Shown here one piece after another: positions 1 to 5,293 of a stretch of 5,293 bases of DNA. The notes below the pieces were generated by a model. That model was not told the DNA's origin and ran no database searches. It was given only the letters and a program-made list of their open reading frames with translations. Position 1 is the stretch's first letter. Each line of letters begins with the position of its first letter. Source of the stretch: Promethearchaeota archaeon (lineage in GTDB: Archaea; Asgardarchaeota; Lokiarchaeia; Sigynarchaeales; SOKP01); assembly GCA_019894735.1 (NCBI GenBank), contig JAGXOB010000157.1, positions 1 to 5,293 of the forward strand, given 5' to 3'. A program made the translations under genes and the position numbers.

Positions 1-1654
1 CATTATAGATGTCTTTATAGTCCATTCTCATTAATTTCTTATTTAGTTTACCTACACTAGTCCTGGGGATTGAATCCACAAATATGATCTTATCAGGGAG
101 TTGCCATTTAGCAAAACTCTTAGCAAGATATTGGTGAACTTCGCTTTCGTTGATATGTTCAAAATCTTCCCGAAGAACAACTAAAGCTAAAGGTCTTTCC
201 TCCCACTTTGGGTGGTGTATTCCTACAACTGCGGCTTCAAGAATACCAGCATGTGTCATTAATATATTCTCCATATCAATTGAACTTATCCATTCGCCGC
301 CACTTTTGATTACATCCTTAATTCTATCTGTAATTTTAAGATAACCTTCAGAGTCAATACAACCGGCGTCTCCAGTTCTAAAAAAGCCATCTTTCGTAAA
401 GCTATCCTTTGTACGATTTGAGTTATAATAAGTTCTGGTAATCCAAGGACCTCGTAAAAGGATTTCTCCAGAACTAATTCCATCATGCGGAAGTTCATTC
501 CCTTCTTCATCTACAATCTTAATATCTATACCAGAGTTTATTGTACCTTGCTTTTTTTTAAGATCCCAGAGTGCTTCTTCTGAAAGTTCTTTTTTAAGCC
601 AAGGTTTAAAATAATTTAGAGTAACTATTGCTAACCCTTCTGTAGAACCGTAAGTGTGTACTATTTCTCCGCCCGATTCGTCCCAAAATCCTCGCATTAG
701 AGTTATGGGTGGTTCAGAACCCCCGCAAAGAAAACGAGCCCTTGTAAGGTCTGGTTTTTCATCCAATTTTCTAATAATTTCATACATCGCCATCAAAACA
801 GTTGGTACAGCAGCAGAGATTGTTACCTTTTCTTTGACCATGAGATAAGTAATTTCCTTTAAATCTGGTAAATTCCATTTACCTGAGAAAATTATTTTCG
901 CTCCCGCATATGCTGACGCTTGAGGTATCGACCAACCAAGAACATGGAACATAGGAACCATCTGAAAGGTTACATCGTCTACAGAAATTGAAAACTTTGC
1001 TGTAAACATTAAAGTATGGATGTATACTTCTCGGTGAGAGTAATAAACTCCTTTAGGCTTACCTGTAGTGCCTGTTGTATAACACGCAGCGTACGATGAG
1101 TTTTCGTCTAGATATGGCCACTTAAAAAGCGGAGAACTTTTGGCTAAAATTTTTTCATAACTGAAGATCGGTTTGAGTTTTGTGTTTAAATCAGATAGAT
1201 GATTATCAGTGATAATAATATAGCCTTCAATAGTTTCACATAGAGGAGCGATAGATTCTGCTACATGAATCAGATTTTCATCAACAATAATATATTTGGC
1301 GTCAGAATGATTAATCACATAGGCCAATTCTTCAGGGATGAGGTTTAAATTTAATGAAACCATAACGGCTCCCATTCCGGGAAGACCATAATAAATTTCA
1401 AAATGTTGGTGATGATTCCATGCAAGTACTCCTACACGATCACCAATTTTTATGCCAATTGACTGTAAAGCATTAGCTAATCGTTTCATTCTCTCATAAG
1501 CGTCATAGTAGGTATAACGGAACAGATTTCCATCATCTTTTCTGGTAATAATCTCCTGTTTAGCAAAATTTCTTATCCCCTGCCGCATATGATTGATTAC
1601 ATTTAATTGATAATTCTCTTCTTGATCAACAATAAACCCTTTTATTAGCTTCAA
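1..1654 (-). CDS. AMP-forming medium/long-chain fatty acyl-CoA synthetase (3' end cut by window edge)
   Basis: This enzyme should activate a carboxylic acid with ATP to an acyl-adenylate and transfer it to CoA, in the cytoplasm. I read 551 codons without a stop. Counting from a TTG at 1652-1654, the adenylate-forming signatures appear in order: P-loop YTTGTTGKPKGV (192-203), the MVPMFHVLGW substrate-pocket stretch, YGSTEG (335-340), TGD (427-429), DRIKDVIKSGGEWIS (443-457), and the C-terminal GKLNKK whose Lys536 is the expected catalytic lysine. The P-loop followed by YSHR and the MFHV stretch resemble AlkK/FadD-type fatty acid ligases; the exact substrate is unknown. The stop codon lies beyond the left edge, but after Lys536 only a few residues should be missing. 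The first ATG (1586-1588) is probably internal, because about 22 upstream residues (ending QLNVINH) look like the family's N-terminus. An in-frame TAA at 1679-1681 limits extension, so TTG is the best start, though uncertain. Confidence 0.93.
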   Translation of the reverse strand, partial: MKLIKGFIVDQEENYQLNVINHMRQGIRNFAKQEIITRKDDGNLFRYTYYDAYERMKRLANALQSIGIKIGDRVGVLAWNHHQHFEIYYGLPGMGAVMVSLNLNLIPEELAYVINHSDAKYIIVDENLIHVAESIAPLCETIEGYIIITDNHLSDLNTKLKPIFSYEKILAKSSPLFKWPYLDENSSYAACYTTGTTGKPKGVYYSHREVYIHTLMFTAKFSISVDDVTFQMVPMFHVLGWSIPQASAYAGAKIIFSGKWNLPDLKEITYLMVKEKVTISAAVPTVLMAMYEIIRKLDEKPDLTRARFLCGGSEPPITLMRGFWDESGGEIVHTYGSTEGLAIVTLNYFKPWLKKELSEEALWDLKKKQGTINSGIDIKIVDEEGNELPHDGISSGEILLRGPWITRTYYNSNRTKDSFTKDGFFRTGDAGCIDSEGYLKITDRIKDVIKSGGEWISSIDMENILMTHAGILEAAVVGIHHPKWEERPLALVVLREDFEHINESEVHQYLAKSFAKWQLPDKIIFVDSIPRTSVGKLNKKLMRMDYKDIYN

Positions 1655-1658
1655 CTTC

Positions 1659-1680
1659 TTTTTTTTTTTTTTTTTTTTTT
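1659..1680. repeat. 22-nt poly(T)/poly(A) homopolymer
   Basis: There are 22 consecutive T on the plus strand (A on the coding strand of the synthetase), immediately before the proposed TTG start. Read in the synthetase frame it encodes only lysines back to a TAA at 1679-1681. It may be a genuine spacer between promoter and start, or a tract whose length is miscalled; homopolymers this long are error-prone in assemblies. Confidence 0.9.
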
Positions 1681-1736
1681 ATTTAATTTCAAATTCGTTT
1701 TTCTTGATTTGATATAGAAGAGATTAACTTATAAAA
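1679..1736 (-). promoter_or_regulatory. Candidate archaeal promoter region of the acyl-CoA synthetase
   Basis: Two TATA-like boxes are visible on the minus strand. TTAAATAA at 1686-1679 lies 25-32 nt before the TTG start and would give a leaderless or nearly leaderless transcript. TTTTATAA at 1736-1729 would give a leader of about 50 nt. No Shine-Dalgarno motif precedes the TTG. Choosing between the boxes needs a mapped transcript end. Confidence 0.4.
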
Positions 1737-1787
1737 GGATTTAGGAAAATTCAAAAAATCGCTCATTCAAAATTATTCTTTTTTTTC

Positions 1788-1836
1788 TTTAGTCTATAGA
1801 GATATAGTTTAAAAATATCTAATTAACACTAATAGT
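1788..1836 (+). promoter_or_regulatory. Promoter of the transglutaminase-like gene, with an upstream block shared with the next gene
   Basis: TTTAAAAATA at 1808-1817 is a good archaeal TATA box, 20-29 nt before the ATG at 1837. Transcription would therefore start at or very near the ATG (leaderless), which fits the absence of a Shine-Dalgarno motif. Just upstream, TTTAGTCTATAG (1788-1799) and GATATAGT (1801-1808) are closely matched by sequence before the gene at 2483. The 8-bp palindrome TCTATAGA (1793-1800) lies inside this block and could be an operator half or be fortuitous. Confidence 0.5.
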
Positions 1837-2433
1837 ATGGATTCATACGATAAATTGCCGGATGCAGAGCTTAAACCGTTAGGAGAACTTTCAAACAGGT
1901 TTTTAGATTTAGGAATTGCCACATTTAGAGAAGCTTGCAATTATGTACACGATATAGATTACGGTTCTAATACCAATTATGAAGATAAAATGATATTATT
2001 TAAAGAAAAGAAAGGCACATGCACCACCAAACATGCTGTCATTGCGGGTCTCGCACAAGAACTTAATATCCCGCTTTTTAAACATGTCTGCGTTTACAAA
2101 CTTACTGAAGAAATAACGACAGGTGTAAAAAACATTTTACAGCAATATGAAATTCCATATGTTCCTATGGTCCATTGCTTTCTGGTTTATGAAAACTATC
2201 AATTTGATCTTACAGAAGGTAATCACAACGGAAAAAAAACAGCTATAAACGAGTGTATACACTCAGAAAGAGTCGATCCATTCATTAGTAGAAAAGATGA
2301 ATATTTACTTTTTAAAAATGTATTAAAGGAAATAATACTTCCATCCAAAGAGATGGAGGGAATAGCAGTAAAAACCATACTAAAATCTAGAACAGAAGGC
2401 ATTAATCTTTTGATGAAAATTATTTTAGGATAG
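1837..2433 (+). CDS. Transglutaminase-like Cys-His-Asp domain protein
   Basis: This is a 198-residue protein with no signal peptide or membrane segment. The middle carries what looks like a transglutaminase/arylamine-NAT-type thiol triad: Cys62 in KGTCTTKHAVIAGLAQEL, His113 in MVHCFLVYE and Asp124 in QFDLTEG. The Cys at the start of a helix, followed about 50 residues later by His and 11 residues after that by Asp, is the family spacing. Such proteins can be proteases, amidases, acyltransferases or non-catalytic folds, so the reaction is not known. The ATG at 1837 fits a leaderless promoter. The gene ends 49 nt before the acetyltransferase gene and shares an upstream sequence block with it, so the two are probably co-controlled. 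The family is known mainly as uncharacterised proteins; the fold assignment rests on these motifs only. Confidence 0.85.
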   Translation: MDSYDKLPDAELKPLGELSNRFLDLGIATFREACNYVHDIDYGSNTNYEDKMILFKEKKGTCTTKHAVIAGLAQELNIPLFKHVCVYKLTEEITTGVKNILQQYEIPYVPMVHCFLVYENYQFDLTEGNHNGKKTAINECIHSERVDPFISRKDEYLLFKNVLKEIILPSKEMEGIAVKTILKSRTEGINLLMKIILG

Positions 2434-2434
2434 A

Positions 2435-2482
2435 TTTAGTCTGTAGGATAAAGTAATTATTAGCAATCTTATTTTAAATATT
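2435..2482 (+). promoter_or_regulatory. Candidate promoter of the acetyltransferase gene, with the repeated upstream block
   Basis: The block TTTAGTCTGTAG (2435-2446) followed by GATAAAGT starts 1 nt after the preceding stop codon. It aligns with the block before the gene at 1837: 11 of 12 bases, then 7 of 8 after a one-base gap. It ends 36 nt before the ATG, against 37 nt in the other gene. TAATTATTA at 2454-2462 lies 21-29 nt before the ATG and could serve as a weak TATA box. No Shine-Dalgarno motif is seen, so this gene may be transcribed from its own leaderless promoter rather than only by read-through. Confidence 0.42.
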
Positions 2483-3322
2483 ATGGAAAATGATAAGAAG
2501 AAGGAAACTGAGGGTAGCGTTGTTGATTTTACAACTAAACCGAACACATTAACTTCTTTAAAATGTGATTTTGAAGCTATTGGTGTTAAACCGGGAGCTA
2601 TAATAATTATGCACAGTTCGCTAAGTAAAATTGGCTGGACAGTCGGAGGATCAGTAACTGTTATTAGAGCCTTAATGCAAACTTTAACTCCCGAGGGCAC
2701 TTTAGTAATGCCAACATTTTCTAGTGATAACTCTGAACCATCAATTTGGGAAAATCCTCCTGTACCTGAGAGTTGGTGGGATACCATTAGAAAAGAAATG
2801 CCTGCGTTTGAACCAGAAATAACCCCAACTAGAGGAATGGGAATAATAGTCAATACTTTTAGAAATTGGCCTAAAGTATTACGAAGTAATCACCCAAAAT
2901 CATCTTTCGCAGCGTGGGGTAAAAACGCAAAATTAATTACTGAAAATCATGAATTAGAAGGAGATCTTGGTGAAGGATCCCCTCTCGCGCGCTTATACGA
3001 ACTACGAGGACAAATACTATTAATTGGTGTTAATCATGAGAACAATACTTCGATACATCTTGCAGAATACAGGAGCGATTTTCCTGGTAAAAAGTATGTT
3101 AAAACCGGATGCGCAATGTTGATAAATAATCAGCGAAAATGGGTAGAATGGGAAGAATTAGATGTCGATTCCGATGATTTTGCACAGCTTGGAGTAGATT
3201 TTGAATCAATAATCAATTACAAATTAGGAAAAATTGGAATGGCAATAAGTCGATTGATTTCAATTCGGGATATTATAGATTTTGGAGTTAAATGGCTTAA
3301 ACTGAACCGAAAAGTTCCTTAA
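2483..3322 (+). CDS. AAC(3)/YokD-family N-acetyltransferase (Antibiotic_NAT fold)
   Basis: This is a full-length 279-residue member of the aminoglycoside 3-N-acetyltransferase family, which moves an acetyl group from acetyl-CoA to an amine. Visible family motifs are HSSLSKIGWTVGG (44-56), GTLVMPTF (72-79), TPTRGMGIIVNTFR (114-127), the RSNHPKSSFAAWG block (134-146) with His137, and GEGSPLARLYELRGQILLIG (163-182) followed by NHENNTSIHLAEY (184-196), where His192 and Glu195 are conserved-looking active-site candidates. Length is typical (about 260-285). Family members occur in environmental bacteria and often show little or no drug resistance, so the true substrate may be another amine, such as a sugar or a secondary metabolite. 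It lies between the transglutaminase-like gene and the SDR, all co-oriented with gaps of 49 and 36 nt. No truncation or frameshift is seen. Calling it an antibiotic-resistance gene would go beyond the evidence. Confidence 0.92.
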   Translation: MENDKKKETEGSVVDFTTKPNTLTSLKCDFEAIGVKPGAIIIMHSSLSKIGWTVGGSVTVIRALMQTLTPEGTLVMPTFSSDNSEPSIWENPPVPESWWDTIRKEMPAFEPEITPTRGMGIIVNTFRNWPKVLRSNHPKSSFAAWGKNAKLITENHELEGDLGEGSPLARLYELRGQILLIGVNHENNTSIHLAEYRSDFPGKKYVKTGCAMLINNQRKWVEWEELDVDSDDFAQLGVDFESIINYKLGKIGMAISRLISIRDIIDFGVKWLKLNRKVP

Positions 3323-3331
3323 GTTTCCTAC

Positions 3332-3352
3332 ATAATTAATTATTATGGTGAT
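3332..3352 (+). promoter_or_regulatory. Shine-Dalgarno motif GGTGAT and TATA-like box before the SDR gene
   Basis: GGTGAT at 3347-3352 is complementary to the conserved 16S rRNA 3' end and sits 6 nt before the ATG at 3359. It is the only convincing ribosome-binding site in the window and suggests translation from a leadered, probably polycistronic mRNA. It also settles the start at 3359. An overlapping AT-rich box (ATAATTAAT, 3332-3340) about 19-27 nt before the ATG leaves a separate promoter possible. Confidence 0.5.
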
Positions 3353-3358
3353 AATTAA

Positions 3359-4189
3359 ATGAAGATGATTAATGAAACCGCAATTGTAACCGGTTCCACA
3401 AGTGGAATTGGAAAAAAAATAGCGGAACTCTTTCTTAAAGAAGGTTGTAAAGTAGCGATTTGTTCTCGAAATGAAACTAATGTGAATCAAACTGTAGAAG
3501 AGTTTACGAAACGATTTGGCGACTCTGTCATCGGTATGCCTTGTGATGTCTCCGATCTTGTTGCCGTCGGAAAACTTATTAACAAAACTATTGAAGCTTT
3601 TGGATCCATCCGTATCTTAGTAGCCAACGCAGGAGTGAACTTAACTTATGGGCCTTTTCAATATTTAACACCGGTTAAGGTTAATTCAGATGCTAAAACA
3701 ATTATTGGGATCAACTTAATTGGAGCAATAAATTCAATATCAGCAGTATTACCCCAGATGATTAAACAAAAATATGGGAGGATCATAACATTATCAGGCG
3801 GTGGAGCCGATAGACCAGTGGAAAATATGACTATTTACTCTGCCTCTAAAGGTGGCGTTGTTGCATTTTCTCAATGCTTAGCAAAGGAGTTGGAAAAGGA
3901 GGAAAATGATATCAAAATTAACATATTTCAACCTGGAATGGTATTGACTAATTTATATAATGTGTCATTGATTGAAGAATGGAAAGATAAAGAGAAATAT
4001 GAATCTCATATGGAATTAATAAAGGAACATGTTATGACGGATGTTGAAAAGAGTAGCATGACAGTCATACCTTACGCATTACCAACTTGTAAAGATACTG
4101 GTAAATCCTTCAGAGGTTTTCCACTTGCAAAGATGATCAGAGGATTTATGAAAGTATCAAGAGAAACGAAACGCAGTAATAGCACCTGA
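3359..4189 (+). CDS. Short-chain dehydrogenase/reductase (classical SDR)
   Basis: This is a 276-residue NAD(P)-dependent oxidoreductase of the classical SDR type. The Rossmann cofactor motif TGSTSGIG is at 11-18; CDV at 62-64 and NAG at 90-92 follow. The catalytic set appears as Asn119 (GINLIG), Ser146 (ITLSGGG), and Tyr160/Lys164 in YSASK. PGMVLTNL (192-199 region) is the usual PG motif after the active site. Ser36-Arg37 at the end of the second strand suggests a preference for NADP(H), an inference only. The stretch between NAG and Asn119 and the basic C-terminal tail (KMIRGFMKVSRETKR) are not diagnostic of a subfamily I can name, so the substrate (keto or hydroxy group of a sugar, lipid or acyl chain) is unknown. 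It lies 36 nt after the acetyltransferase and has its own GGTGAT ribosome-binding site, so it is probably the last gene of the plus-strand cluster. Confidence 0.93.
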   Translation: MKMINETAIVTGSTSGIGKKIAELFLKEGCKVAICSRNETNVNQTVEEFTKRFGDSVIGMPCDVSDLVAVGKLINKTIEAFGSIRILVANAGVNLTYGPFQYLTPVKVNSDAKTIIGINLIGAINSISAVLPQMIKQKYGRIITLSGGGADRPVENMTIYSASKGGVVAFSQCLAKELEKEENDIKINIFQPGMVLTNLYNVSLIEEWKDKEKYESHMELIKEHVMTDVEKSSMTVIPYALPTCKDTGKSFRGFPLAKMIRGFMKVSRETKRSNST

Positions 4190-4218
4190 AATGCGTAATA
4201 TTAAAACTGACTAGAATT

Positions 4219-4245
4219 TTTAAAAAAATTAAATTAAAAAAAAAA
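4219..4245 (-). terminator. T-tract terminator for the cold-shock gene
   Basis: On the minus strand, about 100 nt past the cold-shock stop codon, runs of ten T (4245-4236) and seven T (4228-4222) follow each other. Archaeal transcription ends at such T-tracts without needing a hairpin. T-runs also occur nearer the stop (complement of the A-run around 4268-4272), so the exact end is uncertain. Confidence 0.4.
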
Positions 4246-4273
4246 GATAAGGTTAGATAACAATCGCAAAAAG

Positions 4274-4293
4274 TTTTTTACTAATTATTTTTT
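4274..4293 (+). terminator. T-tract terminator for the plus-strand three-gene cluster
   Basis: Two T6 runs (4274-4279 and 4288-4293) lie 85-104 nt after the SDR stop codon in the convergent spacer 4190-4344. They fit hairpin-independent archaeal termination. The spacer holds no ORF or RNA gene that I can support. Confidence 0.4.
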
Positions 4294-4344
4294 AATCCTT
4301 ATTTTATTAAATTACATTTATAGGTTTATTCTAACTCATTTAAA

Positions 4345-4635
4345 CTAATAGCGATTTCTTCTACCGCCGCCGCCACCGCCGCCTCGATTATAAGAATTAA
4401 ATTGAGGTGGGGCTTTCTCAGTTACGACAACATTGGAAGCTTGAGGACCTTTTTGACCTTCAGAAACTTCAAATTCAACCTTATCGTTTTCATTTAATGT
4501 TTTATATTCATCGTCTCCACCTGATAGTGCAGAAAAATGAACGAAAACATCGGTACCATCTTCTGAGTTTATAAAACCAAATCCCTTACGAGAATTGAAC
4601 CATTTAACTGTTCCTTTTACCAATTTTAAAACCAA
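4345..4635 (-). CDS. Cold-shock domain (CspA-type) nucleic-acid-binding protein with Arg/Gly-rich tail
   Basis: This small single-stranded RNA/DNA-binding protein probably acts as an RNA chaperone in the cytoplasm. The cold-shock domain is complete: GTVKWFN (8-14), RNP1 KGFGFI (17-22), RNP2 VFVHF (30-34), and the KVEFEV...KGPQASNV end of the barrel. A tail of about 20 residues follows, with seven glycines (85-91) flanked by arginines and ending RRNRY, an RGG-like extension that typical bacterial Csp proteins of about 66-70 residues lack. No ATG is available: the coordinates use the outer TTG (4633-4635), but a second TTG at 4621-4623 would give [10 protein letters not shown], which matches the usual family start better. 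An upstream in-frame TAA (4672-4674) excludes a longer form. The domain is common in bacteria and patchy in archaea, so an old transfer is likely. It is a single gene with its own promoter. Confidence 0.94.
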   Translation of the reverse strand: MVLKLVKGTVKWFNSRKGFGFINSEDGTDVFVHFSALSGGDDEYKTLNENDKVEFEVSEGQKGPQASNVVVTEKAPPQFNSYNRGGGGGGGRRNRY

Positions 4636-4680
4636 TTTTTTATTAAAACTAATTCTTTCTATATCAAAGAATTATTTAAA
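4636..4680 (-). promoter_or_regulatory. Candidate promoter of the cold-shock gene
   Basis: TTTAAATAA on the minus strand at 4680-4672 is a TATA-like box predicting initiation near 4650, giving a short leader to either TTG start. A second AT-rich box (TTTTAATAA, 4647-4639) lies closer. There is no Shine-Dalgarno motif. The leader is too short to judge any cold-responsive fold. Confidence 0.4.
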
Positions 4681-4719
4681 TTAACGAACCATCAATAATA
4701 TATTTTTACCTTTTCTTTT

Positions 4720-4733
4720 AAAACTAAAACAAA
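4720..4733 (-). terminator. Weak T-rich terminator after the crotonase gene
   Basis: The minus strand just past the crotonase stop has TTTGTTTTAGTTTT (4733-4720), the most T-rich stretch before the cold-shock promoter. It is a plausible archaeal terminator; no hairpin is seen. Confidence 0.25.
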
Positions 4734-4750
4734 TTTCTAAATTGGTAAAG

Positions 4751-5293
4751 TCAATCTACCCAAAAACCTTTTGCCAATCTTCTTCTTGTTTGCCACAAAC
4801 TGGCTTTTTCAGTGAATCCTATAATGCCTTTGCCTTGGTCGGCATCCTTTACTTTCCACATTCCATTCACCGCTCCTGTTAAAGCACCAGATAAAACTTC
4901 AAAACCTTGAGCAGTATATAAATCGCATTCTACACCTCGGTTAATAATAAATTTTAATTGACGCATTCCTTGTTGATTTTTAGATTTAAGGACTTCTAAT
5001 AGTCGTTCAACTTCTTCATCCAATTTGTCGTTGGCAACAACTCGGTTCCACAAATTCCAATCAACAGCTTTTTTACTCGAATGAAGTGCTCCGATAAGGT
5101 TAATTTCTTTAGCTCTTCTTCGACCTATTAATCGTGCTAAGCGTGTCGTACCACCCCATCCGGGAGTTATTCCAACATCTACTTCTGGCATGCCCCATTT
5201 TGAACGTTCAGTAGCTATAACAAAATCGCAAGCCATAGTAATCTCTAATCCTCCTCCCACAGCAAAACCGTCTACCGCAGCTATAGTCATTTT
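4751..5293 (-). CDS. Enoyl-CoA hydratase/isomerase (crotonase) family protein, 5' part outside the window
   Basis: The frame is open to the right edge (the first full codon, 5293-5291, is Lys), so the gene begins outside and about the last 180 residues are seen. The Met at 5290-5288 is internal: it lies within the family motif just before IAAVDGFAVGGGLEI. Counting from the edge, Glu17 in GGGLEITMACDF and Glu37 in MPEVDVGITPGWGGTTRL are 20 residues apart, like the two catalytic glutamates of enoyl-CoA hydratase (Glu144/Glu164 in rat). The oxyanion-hole glycines are present, so hydratase chemistry is likely; the exact acyl-CoA is not known. The C-terminus (ADQGKGIIGFTEK) is the usual EGIxAFxEKR-type helix, followed by a longer basic tail. 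It is co-oriented with the cold-shock gene (115-nt gap) but probably a separate unit. It could act in fatty-acid breakdown together with the acyl-CoA synthetase at the other end. Confidence 0.92.
   Translation of the reverse strand, partial: KMTIAAVDGFAVGGGLEITMACDFVIATERSKWGMPEVDVGITPGWGGTTRLARLIGRRRAKEINLIGALHSSKKAVDWNLWNRVVANDKLDEEVERLLEVLKSKNQQGMRQLKFIINRGVECDLYTAQGFEVLSGALTGAVNGMWKVKDADQGKGIIGFTEKASLWQTRRRLAKGFWVD

Noticed and set aside
310..510. Minus-strand ORF of 66 codons inside the synthetase gene, and similar ORFs at 150-344 and 654-848 (+)
   Set aside because: They lie in other frames of the synthetase, whose own frame is open throughout with all family motifs.
1689..1766. Minus-strand mini-ORF starting ATG at 1766 (MSDFLNFPKSFYKL...), upstream of the synthetase
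   Set aside because: It is only about two dozen codons, ends at a TGA before the A-tract, has no recognisable motif and overlaps promoter sequence. A single frameshift would not obviously join it to the synthetase.
2425..2853. Minus-strand ORF of 142 codons opposite the acetyltransferase start
   Set aside because: It is antisense to a well-supported gene and its translation shows no recognisable domain.
4247..4302. Inverted repeat ATAAGG / CCTTAT in the convergent spacer as a bidirectional hairpin terminator
   Set aside because: The arms are only 6 bp with a loop of more than 40 nt in AT-rich DNA; the T-tracts alone explain termination better.
1708..4668. 12-mer TTTGATATAGAA at 1708-1719 (+) and 4668-4657 (-), both near promoters
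   Set aside because: An exact 12-base match between two places in about 5 kb of AT-rich sequence is expected by chance, and the orientation and distance relative to the genes differ.

Overview
The window is an AT-rich (by eye about two-thirds A+T), gene-dense stretch of prokaryotic DNA with six protein-coding genes. Two of them are cut by the window edges. I see no rRNA, tRNA, CRISPR or transposon. Promoter architecture points to an archaeon: AT-rich TATA-like boxes lie about 20-30 nt before several start codons, which fits leaderless transcripts, and Shine-Dalgarno motifs are mostly absent apart from one GGTGAT. A bacterial-type cold-shock protein next to acyl-CoA ligase, crotonase and SDR genes would suit an Asgard archaeon such as a Lokiarchaeia relative. 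That lineage is an inference with moderate to low confidence; a bacterium is not excluded.

Layout. On the minus strand from the left edge to about 1654 lies an AMP-forming fatty acyl-CoA synthetase that is almost complete, lacking only its last residues. It begins beside a 22-nt A-tract (coding strand) and has no ATG where the family's N-terminus should start. After a divergent intergenic region of about 180 bp come three plus-strand genes: a transglutaminase-like Cys-His-Asp protein (1837-2433), an AAC(3)/YokD-type N-acetyltransferase (2483-3322) and a short-chain dehydrogenase/reductase (3359-4189). A convergent T-rich spacer (4190-4344) follows. On the minus strand beyond it are a cold-shock-domain protein with an Arg/Gly tail (4345-4635) and the C-terminal two-thirds or so of an enoyl-CoA hydratase-like crotonase (4751 to the right edge).

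How they may work together. The synthetase and the crotonase are both acyl-CoA enzymes (activation of a fatty or other carboxylic acid, then hydration of an enoyl-CoA), but they are separated by other genes. The three plus-strand genes look like a small-molecule modification cassette: an acyl-CoA-dependent acetyltransferase, an oxidoreductase and a thiol-active-site protein. The first two share a nearly identical upstream block of about 20 bp at the same distance from their ATGs, which suggests parallel promoters and common control. Their substrate cannot be read from the sequence. The most noteworthy signals are that repeated upstream block, the homopolymer at the synthetase start, the non-ATG starts of both minus-strand genes whose 5' ends are visible, and the glycine-rich tail of the cold-shock protein.
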